Shown: positions 17,437 through 25,727 of the stretch, in pieces
Layout: every line of letters starts with the position of its first letter
Numbering within the stretch: position 1 is the stretch's first letter
From: JANWYT01 sp034437555
GTDB lineage: Bacteria; Chloroflexota; Anaerolineae; Aggregatilineales; Phototrophicaceae
NCBI GenBank assembly: GCA_034437555.1
Contig: DAOTTQ010000037.1
Span: forward strand, 287,875-351,874
Reading direction: 5' to 3'
DNA: 64,000 nt
Notes under the pieces: generated by a model
The model's input: the letters and a program-made list of their open reading frames with translations, nothing else
What the model was told of the DNA's origin: nothing
Database searches by the model: none
Made by a program: the position numbers and the translations under genes

Positions 17437-20400
17437 TTATTTTTTGTCATCAAAGTCAAATTCTTCATCAAAATCATCGTCAAATGCTTCGTCAACTTCT
17501 TCATCCTCTTTGGCTTGTGATGCCGTCGATTTAGGCTGAAGCCAGCGTGGCAACCGCGAGAACACAAAGCGCGTAACGCTTTGGGTCGTGGGCATTGCCA
17601 TCATGGGTAAAGGTGCAGCCAATGGCTCTGGCATAGGGGGCGGAGGCACAACTTCGGTGCTGTTGGTTTCTTCGTCCACAATGTCTACCAGCCATTCAAA
17701 ACCCTCGTTCACTGCCGTAAATTGGGGCAGTGTGCGGGCGCGATGTGAGCGCACATCCTCCGCGAAGCCTTCATCAAGCGGTGAATCACCACGCGCCGAG
17801 TAATCCACATCCAAGCCCGGCACCATAGCATTGAGCCAGTCAGGGGCGTTGTTTGCTGAGTCTAATTCTAACTCATCATCTGCCGATTCGCCTAGTTGTG
17901 TCGTTGACAAAACATTAGTTAATGATTGAGGTGCTTCTTGAAGCAGGGTTGCATCATCATTGCTCCCAAACTCGGAAAGCCAGTCGGGAACTTCTGCAAC
18001 AATAGCCTCTTCAGGGTCTAAATCACCGTCTGCACCTAATTCCGTTTCGTCATACGCAAATTCAGCTTGGCTAAAGGACTCCATCTCGTCATCATCATAG
18101 CCAAAGTCGCTGTATTCAGAAGATTCATTTGTTGGTGCGAAGTCAATTTCCATATCTTGTTCTGTGGCAACAGTCAGCCGTGCGGGTTCGTCCTCGGCAT
18201 CCTCGTCTTCTAGCGAAGAAAGCGTATCTGCCGTTAGTGCTACCCGTGAGAGCCAGTCGGGTTCAATATTTGCCTCAGGTTGCGATTCAAAGCTAAAGCC
18301 AAAGTCATCGGTAACAGCATCATGGTCATGTTCAGGATTCCACTCAAAGGACTCACCTTCAACGGTTTCGTCTAGCGCAAAGTCACCAAATTCATCATAG
18401 CTCGCTTCGGCAAGGTCGCCTTCGCCTTCTAAAGCAAAGTCACCAAATTCATCGTCTTCGCCTTCATCTGACAATTGCGATAGCCAATCCGCGCCACCTT
18501 CGGCAATGGCTTCTTCGCCTTCTTCTAAAGCAAAGTCGCCAAACTCGTCATAGCTCGCTTCGGCAAGGTCGCCTTCGCCTTCTAAAGCAAAGTCACCAAA
18601 CTCATCGCCTTCATCTGACAATTGCGATAGCCAGTCCGCGCCACCTTCGGCAATGGCTTCTTCGCCCTCTTCTAAAGCAAAGTCACCAAATTCATCATAG
18701 CTCGTTTCTGCAAGGTCGCCTTCGTCCTCAAGAGTTTCTTCGGCGACTGCGCCTTGTTCCCAAGCAAATTCGCCTGTGTCATCTTTCATCCAGTCTAGTT
18801 CACTGGGCGTTTCTTCGTTCTCTAGCTCGCTCAAAAGACTCTCGTCTATCTCATCATCAGAAAGCCACTCAAAGCCTTCAAGCTCATCTTCTGGTTGCCA
18901 ATTGTCGGGGTCTTCAGTCATGCTATTCTGCCATTCTGTGTGCGGTTTATCCATAAGGGGCGCATCATGTGCGCCAGCATCGTTGCTTGCGAGGGGGTAT
19001 TCGTCCTCAACTTCAATGCCCTCTTCAATCATCCATGCCAGGGGATCGGTTTGGGGTCTATCCTCTAAAGAGAAATAGCTTTCCTCTTCGGGAGGAAGTT
19101 CCGTCATTTCAACGTCCATTCCCTGCATCCAAGCAAACGGGTTTTCATCACGGGTGGGCAAAATATATTCTTCTTCACCCAACGAGTCATACGCCATTTC
19201 TAGCTCACTGCGGGTATTTTCATCATACTCGATGTCTGTATTTTGCATCCACGCCATTGGGTCTTGGCTATCAGACGCGGGTTCTTGAGAGGGTAACTCG
19301 CTCATCCAATCGTCATTAACTTCAAGCTCTTGGGCTGTGGGCAAGGGTTCAAGGTTATCATCTACCAAGCCACTCATCCAGTCGTCATCAGAGGTAACAG
19401 CGGATGAGGTTTCGTCGTCTATGCCGTCAATTGCCTTAAACTCGCCCGTATCACCGTCCAGAAAGCCCGTAAAGCCCGTTGAGGCACGCTCTGCCAAAGG
19501 TGACATCACGACACCACCCGACTCTATATCACTTAAGAAGTCCACACTTTTAGGGGGTAAAATAAGCGTGTCATCCGATTCATCATCAAAAGAAGTAAGG
19601 TCATTCATCCAGCTTAAGTCGTCTTCTGCAACACCCTCATCTTCGATGGCGTTATCGTCGTCCATCTGTGCCAGCAAGCCCGTAAAGCCCGATGAGTCAC
19701 CACTAACACTGATAGGCGATACATCCCCCAAGAAGCTATCATCACCTTCTTCACCCAAAATGCCGGTGAATCCCGTTGACACACGGTCAGCGGGTTTTCC
19801 ACTAGTAATCGTGGTTTCCGAGTTTGAAGAACCCCGCATCGATTCAATGCGCTTCATCACGCTAGCGGGCAACCCACCATCAAAAGATTCATCTTTGGCA
19901 GGGACATCATTCTCGCTACCAGAACCACTAAGTTCTGGGAAGTCGTCTAAAAGATTGGGTAAGTTGTCAGTGACTTTCTTGGCAAGAGAGACAGGAGCGA
20001 CATCACCCTCATCTTCCACCAGTTCATCAAGCCAGCTTAAATCTTCATCGCTATCAATATTTTCGCTCTCCGCGACAGTTCCCACCGAAGAAAGCCAATC
20101 AGGGTTTGTGTTAGAAAGCTCACGTTGTGCCATTTGGCGATAATCAAGTTCTTCTAGGGTATAGGCACTGTCTTCTGCATTGCCTGTTGCCAACCGAAGC
20201 GCAAGGTAGGGGTCTACTTCTTCAATGCGTAGCAAGAATTGTTGAGCATCCGCAGAACGCTCCATGCCCAGCCAAAACTCTGCCATAATCCGATTTGCCA
20301 TGACAGCATAAGGCAACTGCTGAAGCACGCGCAACGCATTCTCGGCAGCCTCTTCTTGTTTCCCCGCGCTCCATTTGGCGCGCGCCAATTGCAAGAGCAA

Positions 20401-20895
20401 GTCTACGCGGTCAGGCATTTTATTAAGGGCTTTTTGCAAGAGTTCAATGGCTTGTTCGGGAAGATTATTATTTAGGTATTGGTTCGCCACCGCGCCTGCG
20501 GTTAATTGCACTTTTTCAATGGGTGCGCCACGCGTTTTTTCGTACATTTTGCGTAGGCGTTCAATCACCGACTTATCATTAGGTTGCTGGTCAAAGGCGC
20601 GTTCTAGGTGGTATAAGGCACTATCAGCTTGCCCTAATTTTTCATACACAAGGCTTAGTTGCTGATGTGTTACAAAATCTGTGGGTAATGCCCCTAGCAA
20701 CCGTCGAAAGACTTCACTTGCTTCTACCCACTGAGATTGGTCTACTAAAACCCGACCTAACACGCGGTAAGCAACGGCATTTTTGGGGTATGTGGTTAAA
20801 ATGTGGCGTGTGTGCCCTAATGCCTCTGTATATAAATTATCAGAGAGCATTGTTTCCACTCTTTTGAGGTAATTGCGTAAGTTAATTTCGCCCAT
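17437..20895 (-). CDS. Giant TPR protein with acidic Trp-motif repeat tail
   Basis: About 1152 residues. Residues 1-230 are TPR units (NAVAYRVLGRVLVDQSQWVEASEVFRRLL and following). Residues 240-1050 are acidic, Ser-rich and disordered, with over a dozen W-(L/M) motifs (PDWLSSV, LSWLDEL, LSWMNDL, DDWMSGL, DPMAWMQ, NPFAWMQ, ADWLSQL, PDWLSEF) and several SVDR/ASTGFTG(F/I/L)L motifs. The C-terminus turns basic/Pro-rich, then acidic again, ending FDDKK. ATG at 20895 is preferred because GAGG lies 5 nt before it; another ATG is 7 codons upstream. No membrane segment or enzyme domain. It is probably co-transcribed with the 824-residue protein. Confidence 0.8.
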   Translation of the reverse strand: MGEINLRNYLKRVETMLSDNLYTEALGHTRHILTTYPKNAVAYRVLGRVLVDQSQWVEASEVFRRLLGALPTDFVTHQQLSLVYEKLGQADSALYHLERAFDQQPNDKSVIERLRKMYEKTRGAPIEKVQLTAGAVANQYLNNNLPEQAIELLQKALNKMPDRVDLLLQLARAKWSAGKQEEAAENALRVLQQLPYAVMANRIMAEFWLGMERSADAQQFLLRIEEVDPYLALRLATGNAEDSAYTLEELDYRQMAQRELSNTNPDWLSSVGTVAESENIDSDEDLSWLDELVEDEGDVAPVSLAKKVTDNLPNLLDDFPELSGSGSENDVPAKDESFDGGLPASVMKRIESMRGSSNSETTITSGKPADRVSTGFTGILGEEGDDSFLGDVSPISVSGDSSGFTGLLAQMDDDNAIEDEGVAEDDLSWMNDLTSFDDESDDTLILPPKSVDFLSDIESGGVVMSPLAERASTGFTGFLDGDTGEFKAIDGIDDETSSAVTSDDDWMSGLVDDNLEPLPTAQELEVNDDWMSELPSQEPASDSQDPMAWMQNTDIEYDENTRSELEMAYDSLGEEEYILPTRDENPFAWMQGMDVEMTELPPEEESYFSLEDRPQTDPLAWMIEEGIEVEDEYPLASNDAGAHDAPLMDKPHTEWQNSMTEDPDNWQPEDELEGFEWLSDDEIDESLLSELENEETPSELDWMKDDTGEFAWEQGAVAEETLEDEGDLAETSYDEFGDFALEEGEEAIAEGGADWLSQLSDEGDEFGDFALEGEGDLAEASYDEFGDFALEEGEEAIAEGGADWLSQLSDEGEDDEFGDFALEGEGDLAEASYDEFGDFALDETVEGESFEWNPEHDHDAVTDDFGFSFESQPEANIEPDWLSRVALTADTLSSLEDEDAEDEPARLTVATEQDMEIDFAPTNESSEYSDFGYDDDEMESFSQAEFAYDETELGADGDLDPEEAIVAEVPDWLSEFGSNDDATLLQEAPQSLTNVLSTTQLGESADDELELDSANNAPDWLNAMVPGLDVDYSARGDSPLDEGFAEDVRSHRARTLPQFTAVNEGFEWLVDIVDEETNSTEVVPPPPMPEPLAAPLPMMAMPTTQSVTRFVFSRLPRWLQPKSTASQAKEDEEVDEAFDDDFDEEFDFDDKK
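18375..18725 (-). repeat. Tandem 153/147-bp coding repeats
   Basis: Units start near 18381, 18534 and 18681 (spacing 153 and 147 bp). Each encodes an acidic unit of about 50 residues with SYDEFGDFALEEGEEAI and GADWLSQLSDEG; the third copy is cut short. The copies differ by very few bases, so the array is young and its copy number may vary. Confidence 0.85.
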
Positions 20896-20973
20896 CCCAC
20901 CCTCTAATACATCCAAGAGAATTCGTCATGAAATGAGTATAACACAAGTCGGGAAAATGGGCTTTAATTCAAT

Positions 20974-21012
20974 AAAAAAAGTGAGGAAACATGGGCGCGT
21001 TTCCCCACTTTT
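20974..21012 (-). terminator. Terminator after the SH3b protein gene
   Basis: A long stem AAAAGTG-A-GGAAAC / GTTTCC-C-CACTTTT with one mismatch. On the minus strand it is followed by seven T residues, about 60 bp after the stop of the 21.1-22.8 kb gene. Confidence 0.8.
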
Positions 21013-21074
21013 AGGGTTGTTTTACCTGTTCTTATCACTCTCTAGTGGGCGACATTACCACAGGCAGTTCAGCA

Positions 21075-22796
21075 TTAGCAAATCAATACAGGAAATAACC
21101 CCAGGGCAGCATAGGATGAAATAGTCCACTGACCACTGTATGTCGCGGTAGAACTCGTTACAAAACCGCCATTATTTCCGGACAACGTGCCTGACAAATC
21201 CCCATAGATATAAATTTCCACTCCTGCCCCATAAACCGTTTCTAGGTTACTCCACGAAATTTTTACGAACCCTGTAAGGCACGAGGCACTAATCGAAAAG
21301 CCCACAGAGTCTGTATTTTGAGGGGGTGGGGCAGCCACAGGTGGCGCAGAGCGAACCAGTGCTTCGCTACGTGGTGTAGCACACAAAATGGTATCCCCTG
21401 CCATTGCCACCACTAGCCACCGCGTATTTGGCACAGGCAATTGCGCCGTGTCTACCATAGCAGATGTGGCATTCCCCGCCCATTGTGTGGTTAAGAAACC
21501 ACCGTTAGCATCTTCAAAGTTGATGATGTAGTTAGTTGCGCCCTCTACGCCTGTCCAAGAGTAGGTTACTACCCCAAACGCTGTTCCGCCACCATTTGGC
21601 GACACAATGTTAAAGTTTCGGCATGTTCCTACTGCGCCTGTATTGCCCGTGTTTCCACTGGGAGCGGGCGTAGGTTCGGGGTCACCGGGACAACGTAGCC
21701 CTTCAATACGATAATTAAGGATGCCATCGGGGATTTCTCTCACGCCGCACCAATTGCCGTTTAGCTCCCGCTGAGGTACTTCTTCGGGTTCACTCCAGTC
21801 ACAAGAGGCAATGCGGTCATTAGATTCACCGTCAACGCCTCTATCTTGGGGTTCATCAAGGCAAACGGTACTGCGGAAGCCCTGACGAATCCGCAAGTCT
21901 TCGCCATCTTCGCCACCTTCGGGGATGATGACTTCGCCGTCAACTACCACAATTTCCATCACATCCTCACCGATGTTACGGATAAGAATGGTAGACCCCA
22001 CCCGAATATCAACGCCATTTACAGTTAAATCGACTTTAATTCCCTTAGGGGATTGCACCATCAGCGTATCACGGGGGGCTTCTTCACATTCCGACGCGCC
22101 AATGCCCGTTCTTAAGTAGAAGGCTTGCATGGGGGTGCGTTCTGTGCCTTCTATCACGGGCAATGTATCGATTGCCACGTTTTCTTGTAGCACACTACGG
22201 CTTATCCAAGCGGGCAAATTGCCATACGCCACCCGTACCCATTGCTTATCAGGGTTAAGCGCATCCGCTTTAAGAACTGTGCCAGCGGTTGCCCCGCCTA
22301 CGGTATTGCGGTCTGTACCCGCACCACTGCGTACATTTGCCCCAACAGCAACCACCACATCAATGGGTTCTGCGGGGACAAATGCGCTATCGGGCGTAAC
22401 AGCATTTTCTAGTTCGGCATCACCCAATAGCAAAAGTAGCACCGATTGTCCGGGCAAGCTATTCGGGACATTGGCTTGTATATTCAAGAGGGCAACCCCC
22501 CATTGGTCACTGGTTTCATCTAGGGGTGTTGTGCCAATTTTTTGTAGGATATCCAGGCTGGCAACGTCTGAAGGTTGAGAGAAAAAATCCTCTGCCACCT
22601 CTTCCGAAAAGGTCGCGTTTACGCGGTTATAGCCATAACACACACTATTTCTGGCAAGGTTATCGCACTGCCCATCCAATGTTGCAAGGGCATTGGAAAC
22701 CAATACAGAACAGCTTCCTTGTGCGCTGGCAATCAAACTAAAAGAAAAGACCATCAGCAAGCCTAAAACTTGCCCTATTGGATAACGCTTTATCAT
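21075..22796 (-). CDS. Secreted protein with SH3b domain and a repeated extracytoplasmic module
   Basis: About 573 residues. A signal peptide (YPIGQVLGLLMVFSFSLIASAQ) begins the mature protein near residue 26. A Cys-containing module (ARNSVCYG... QANVPNSLPGQSVLLLLLGDAEL) follows, then a bacterial SH3 domain (about 145-205: VGANVRSGAGTDRNTVGGA... WVRVAYGNLPAWIS), then GIGASECEEAPRDTLMVQSPKGIKV, a beta-rich part and a Pro-rich linker, and C-terminal beta domains. ATG at 22796 has TGGAG upstream. The Cys module and the GIG...VQ(S/T)P module also occur in the lipoprotein at 37.8 kb. Role unknown; wall binding is likely for the SH3b part. Confidence 0.82.
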   Translation of the reverse strand: MIKRYPIGQVLGLLMVFSFSLIASAQGSCSVLVSNALATLDGQCDNLARNSVCYGYNRVNATFSEEVAEDFFSQPSDVASLDILQKIGTTPLDETSDQWGVALLNIQANVPNSLPGQSVLLLLLGDAELENAVTPDSAFVPAEPIDVVVAVGANVRSGAGTDRNTVGGATAGTVLKADALNPDKQWVRVAYGNLPAWISRSVLQENVAIDTLPVIEGTERTPMQAFYLRTGIGASECEEAPRDTLMVQSPKGIKVDLTVNGVDIRVGSTILIRNIGEDVMEIVVVDGEVIIPEGGEDGEDLRIRQGFRSTVCLDEPQDRGVDGESNDRIASCDWSEPEEVPQRELNGNWCGVREIPDGILNYRIEGLRCPGDPEPTPAPSGNTGNTGAVGTCRNFNIVSPNGGGTAFGVVTYSWTGVEGATNYIINFEDANGGFLTTQWAGNATSAMVDTAQLPVPNTRWLVVAMAGDTILCATPRSEALVRSAPPVAAPPPQNTDSVGFSISASCLTGFVKISWSNLETVYGAGVEIYIYGDLSGTLSGNNGGFVTSSTATYSGQWTISSYAALGLFPVLIC

Positions 22797-22838
22797 GTTT
22801 CTTTTTCTCCACATTTTTCCACACATAAGCACACTATA

Positions 22839-22861
22839 GCACAGGCGCATCTGACCTGTGC
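22839..22861 (-). other. Intercistronic inverted repeat
   Basis: GCACAGG/CCTGTGC perfect 7-bp arms with a 9-nt loop, between the PP2C-like gene stop and the SH3b gene start. No T-run follows, so it is more likely an RNA processing or stability element than a terminator. Confidence 0.4.
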
Positions 22862-22898
22862 CAATAGAGTTGTTTAAGTTTGTAGTTGGTTCAGAACA

Positions 22899-25010
22899 TT
22901 AGTTTTTCTTAAACGCGAAGATGCCGTTGCCAGAGGATAAGTACACCACTTGTTGCGAAGGTTCTGCAACCACATCGCTAAGTACCGCCAGCATGTTTTC
23001 TTGGTCTACGCGATAGCTGGCAATAAAAGAACCAGCGATAGACGTTTCATAGATGGCACGTATCGACGGGCTAATAAAGAAGAACGCCGTATCAATGGGA
23101 CTATCGTTTAAGAAGAACCCATTAGGGCTGGCAGTAGAGATATTTTGCCCTTCGGGAAAGCCCGCAAACCCAAAGGACTGAGGTTCTCCGCTAAAGTGGC
23201 GCGTTAGTACGCCATTGCTATACAGCGTGTACACAGAACCGCGTGTATTGCCTGCGGTGCTAATGGCAAAATCTACTGCACTGGTCAGGTCAGGGCGCGT
23301 TGCCCCCCCAAAGTATTCTGTTGGCACACCCGAATAATTGCCTCCAGAGGATGAATAACGCCACAGTTGGTTGCTCCCTACGTCCAGCACATACAAGTTA
23401 CTTTGCCACATTGTAACAGCGACAGGGTTACGCCAAGTTTCGCTGGCTTGGATGCGTTGAGCATCACACTGCATAATAAATCTTGGGGGACAGCGCACCA
23501 GTGTTCCATTGGTATCCAACGACGCAACGGTATTAAGCTGATCATCATAGGTAATATCAATGATGTTTCCAACGGTTAAGCCATCAACGCTTGCACCGCG
23601 TCTCATGTTGATAATAGGTTGGGGTGTTCCCGCCACGCTCATACCATCTGCGCCCAAGGTAAGGCGATACACAAGGCTGTTTGTGTTGTCTAGCGCATAT
23701 AAATCTAGCCCACGCAGTAGCAGCGACGTAATGTTAGCATTTGGCAGCACCGCCAGCGTAACCAATGTACGGCGTTCTACGCTTTGCAGGCGGTCTAATA
23801 CTTGCAGTGTTTCTGTTTTTAGGGCGGCTAATGTGGGGTCGCCCACGCGCAACGTATCGCACTCATTTACTTTTAGCTGGGTCGCCGTCCAAGCGGCAAT
23901 GGTACTGGTGGGGTTGCCTGTGCTTAGGCTACGGGCAATACTAGCCGCATCTTGGGCTTGACGCACGCACTCTTCAAAGCGCGTTTCGCCAATGCCTGCC
24001 GCCCACGCGACCACGACAATCATCACCACACCCAACGGCAAAAAGAACACCAACGCAGAAAGAACACCCGCCGAGTAACGCACTGTAGGCGCATCGGCAC
24101 TACGCCCCAACAATCGCCCAAGCAACTGCCCAATTGCTGTAAAGAAACTGCCCCAAAACCACGCGATACCGCTAAAAATACGCTTAAAGAACATTAACAC
24201 TGGGTTGGGTTTCTTAGGAACTTTTGGCACATCAGGCTTGGTAATAGGTGGTGTAACGGGCTTGGCATTTGCCAGTTCAGAGGCAATGACCTTACTCGAT
24301 TCGCCCACGACAACAGGCATGGGTGCGGTCACTTCGGGAGGAACAAACTCTATCAGCATAGCTTGCGTTTGGCTTGTTACCATTAGGCGATAGTCTTCTA
24401 GTGCCACTTCAAGGTTAGAAGCCACCATTGCCTGCGAGATATTATCAAGTTTTAGCTCAGAAACATTGTTGTCTACCAATAGTAGGCGACTGCCATTATC
24501 CACATCAAAGCGTTTTAATTGAACTTCGGGGATGGGGCGCACGCCCAAAGGAGGCAAAAATAGGGCTTCTTCATCATTTAAGTTTTCTGGCAATGTGGAT
24601 AAATTGCCCCCATGCCGTAGCACAGCTGCCGTTGCACCCACTCGCGCCACATATAGCTCGGTGTTACGCAGTACGGCAGTGATGATGCTGGCTTCATACG
24701 GTTTGCGCCCACTGGCATTATGTTCAAAGAGATTATTATTCAGTGTGTTCAGCATCTCACGAAGCGCAGAGGTAACGCTACCACCCGTTGCAAAATACCG
24801 TTCTGCCGCCAACGTTGCCATTTGCTCATAAAAAGTGACGGGCGCGTTAGAACCACTGGCTAAAACCAAAACAAAGAGCGTATCGGTTTCGCGTCCACGC
24901 GCAGCCTTCTTTGGGGCAACTTCGCATAATGCGCCGGGTGGGGTGGTTTTAATCACACGCCCGCCTACCACAAATAAATGCCCAACTAATGCTTCTAGCT
25001 CAAATGCCAT
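22899..25010 (-). CDS. PP2C-like cytoplasmic domain, membrane helix and extracytoplasmic propeller-like domain
   Basis: 703 residues. Residues 1-225 look like a PPM/PP2C-type phosphatase fold (YEASIITAVLRNTELYVARVGATAAVLRHGG, then PPLGV, then NGSRLLLVDNNVSEL), but the metal-binding Asp motifs (DGxGG, final GxxDN) are not seen, so it may be a catalytically dead sensor domain. A Pro-rich linker (250-272) and a membrane helix (about 315-338) follow. The last about 360 residues are outside the cell and beta-rich, with repeated (D/N)-x-L-Y-x-L-D-style blades as in beta-propellers. It starts 36 bp after the response regulator gene, so signalling across the membrane is a fair guess. Confidence 0.75.
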   Translation of the reverse strand: MAFELEALVGHLFVVGGRVIKTTPPGALCEVAPKKAARGRETDTLFVLVLASGSNAPVTFYEQMATLAAERYFATGGSVTSALREMLNTLNNNLFEHNASGRKPYEASIITAVLRNTELYVARVGATAAVLRHGGNLSTLPENLNDEEALFLPPLGVRPIPEVQLKRFDVDNGSRLLLVDNNVSELKLDNISQAMVASNLEVALEDYRLMVTSQTQAMLIEFVPPEVTAPMPVVVGESSKVIASELANAKPVTPPITKPDVPKVPKKPNPVLMFFKRIFSGIAWFWGSFFTAIGQLLGRLLGRSADAPTVRYSAGVLSALVFFLPLGVVMIVVVAWAAGIGETRFEECVRQAQDAASIARSLSTGNPTSTIAAWTATQLKVNECDTLRVGDPTLAALKTETLQVLDRLQSVERRTLVTLAVLPNANITSLLLRGLDLYALDNTNSLVYRLTLGADGMSVAGTPQPIINMRRGASVDGLTVGNIIDITYDDQLNTVASLDTNGTLVRCPPRFIMQCDAQRIQASETWRNPVAVTMWQSNLYVLDVGSNQLWRYSSSGGNYSGVPTEYFGGATRPDLTSAVDFAISTAGNTRGSVYTLYSNGVLTRHFSGEPQSFGFAGFPEGQNISTASPNGFFLNDSPIDTAFFFISPSIRAIYETSIAGSFIASYRVDQENMLAVLSDVVAEPSQQVVYLSSGNGIFAFKKN

Positions 25011-25046
25011 AGGTTGACCTTTTTAATAGAGTGTCTTGCGTTTTTT

Positions 25047-25424
25047 CTATCTTGGCAACTTTTCACTAAAGCGCAAGAGAACATCTTGAATCTGGGAGGG
25101 CAAAATAGGCTTTAAGATAAATTCACAGGAGGGTAAAGACCCCACATACTGCTCGTATTCTTGGCTAGAGCTAACGATAACCACATGCACCGCATCACGA
25201 AGGCGAGGCTGTGAGATAATGTATTCTAGCACCTGTCGCCCACTGACATGGGGCAATAGCATGTCTAAAAATATGAGGTGTGGGATATTCTGTTCAAGGT
25301 AAGTAATGGCTTGTTCACCGTCTTTTGCTTGGTGAATTTGCCACGGCTTCTTATGTAAAATGCGGTCATACATACCTCTTAGAGCAAGGTCATCTTCTAC
25401 AATCAATACTTTTACGTCACTCAT
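25047..25424 (-). CDS. Single-domain response regulator (CheY-like receiver)
   Basis: 125 residues, only a receiver domain. Acidic pocket VEDD at 10-13, phosphoacceptor Asp in LIFLDMLLP near residue 54, conserved Ser in IVSSS near 85, and Lys in FILKPI near 106. No output domain, so it acts through protein contact or phosphorelay. It is the first gene of a minus-strand run that goes on to the PP2C-like membrane protein. Confidence 0.92.
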   Translation of the reverse strand: MSDVKVLIVEDDLALRGMYDRILHKKPWQIHQAKDGEQAITYLEQNIPHLIFLDMLLPHVSGRQVLEYIISQPRLRDAVHVVIVSSSQEYEQYVGSLPSCEFILKPILPSQIQDVLLRFSEKLPR

Positions 25425-25727
25425 GCGCCAAAACCCTAGTAAAAAATTGTCTGTGTAGCCTTAAGCATTAAAGCACAAACCATCACTATATGCAACGCAT
25501 TCACGCAACTCTTGGAGGATTGTCGGATTAAGCGATATCTCTAAAAGCGCACATAGGCAAGTAAAGAGGGCGAGCTGTCGGTTTATCATGACATTGAATC
25601 CGCCTCTTTATAAGTTTATAACGGTTAGGATAAATTATATAGTTGTGACAAGCAAACGTTATAAGCACGCTAATTCGCTGTATAATTACTGTCATATTAA
25701 ACATTATAGCAAAGGAAAAATCCACTT
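25425..25727. promoter_or_regulatory. 303-bp divergent intergenic region with 8-bp inverted repeat
   Basis: No convincing gene lies here. It is AT-rich and divides the response regulator (minus) from the NERD helicase (plus). TTATAACG at 25616-25623 and CGTTATAA at 25657-25664 form a perfect inverted repeat 33 bp apart. TATAAT at 25681-25686 is a good -10 for the helicase gene but has no clear -35. AAGGA before the ATG at 25728 is its ribosome binding site. Confidence 0.45.

Noticed and set aside
16663..17520. 285-residue plus-strand open frame
   Set aside because: Antisense shadow of the repeated module of the 824-residue protein; it contains the mirrored repeat and ends over the start of the real gene.
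18375..18725. Possible CRISPR-like or other regular array
   Set aside because: The units are contiguous coding repeats of about 150 bp without spacers; no cas genes in the window.
19337..20143. 268-residue plus-strand open frame
   Set aside because: Ser/Lys-rich low-complexity text antisense to the acidic TPR gene; it arises from the GA-rich codons of the real gene. No ribosome binding site or family match.
25528..25725. 65-residue minus-strand frame in the divergent region
   Set aside because: No ribosome binding site or domain pattern, and it would cover the helicase promoter.
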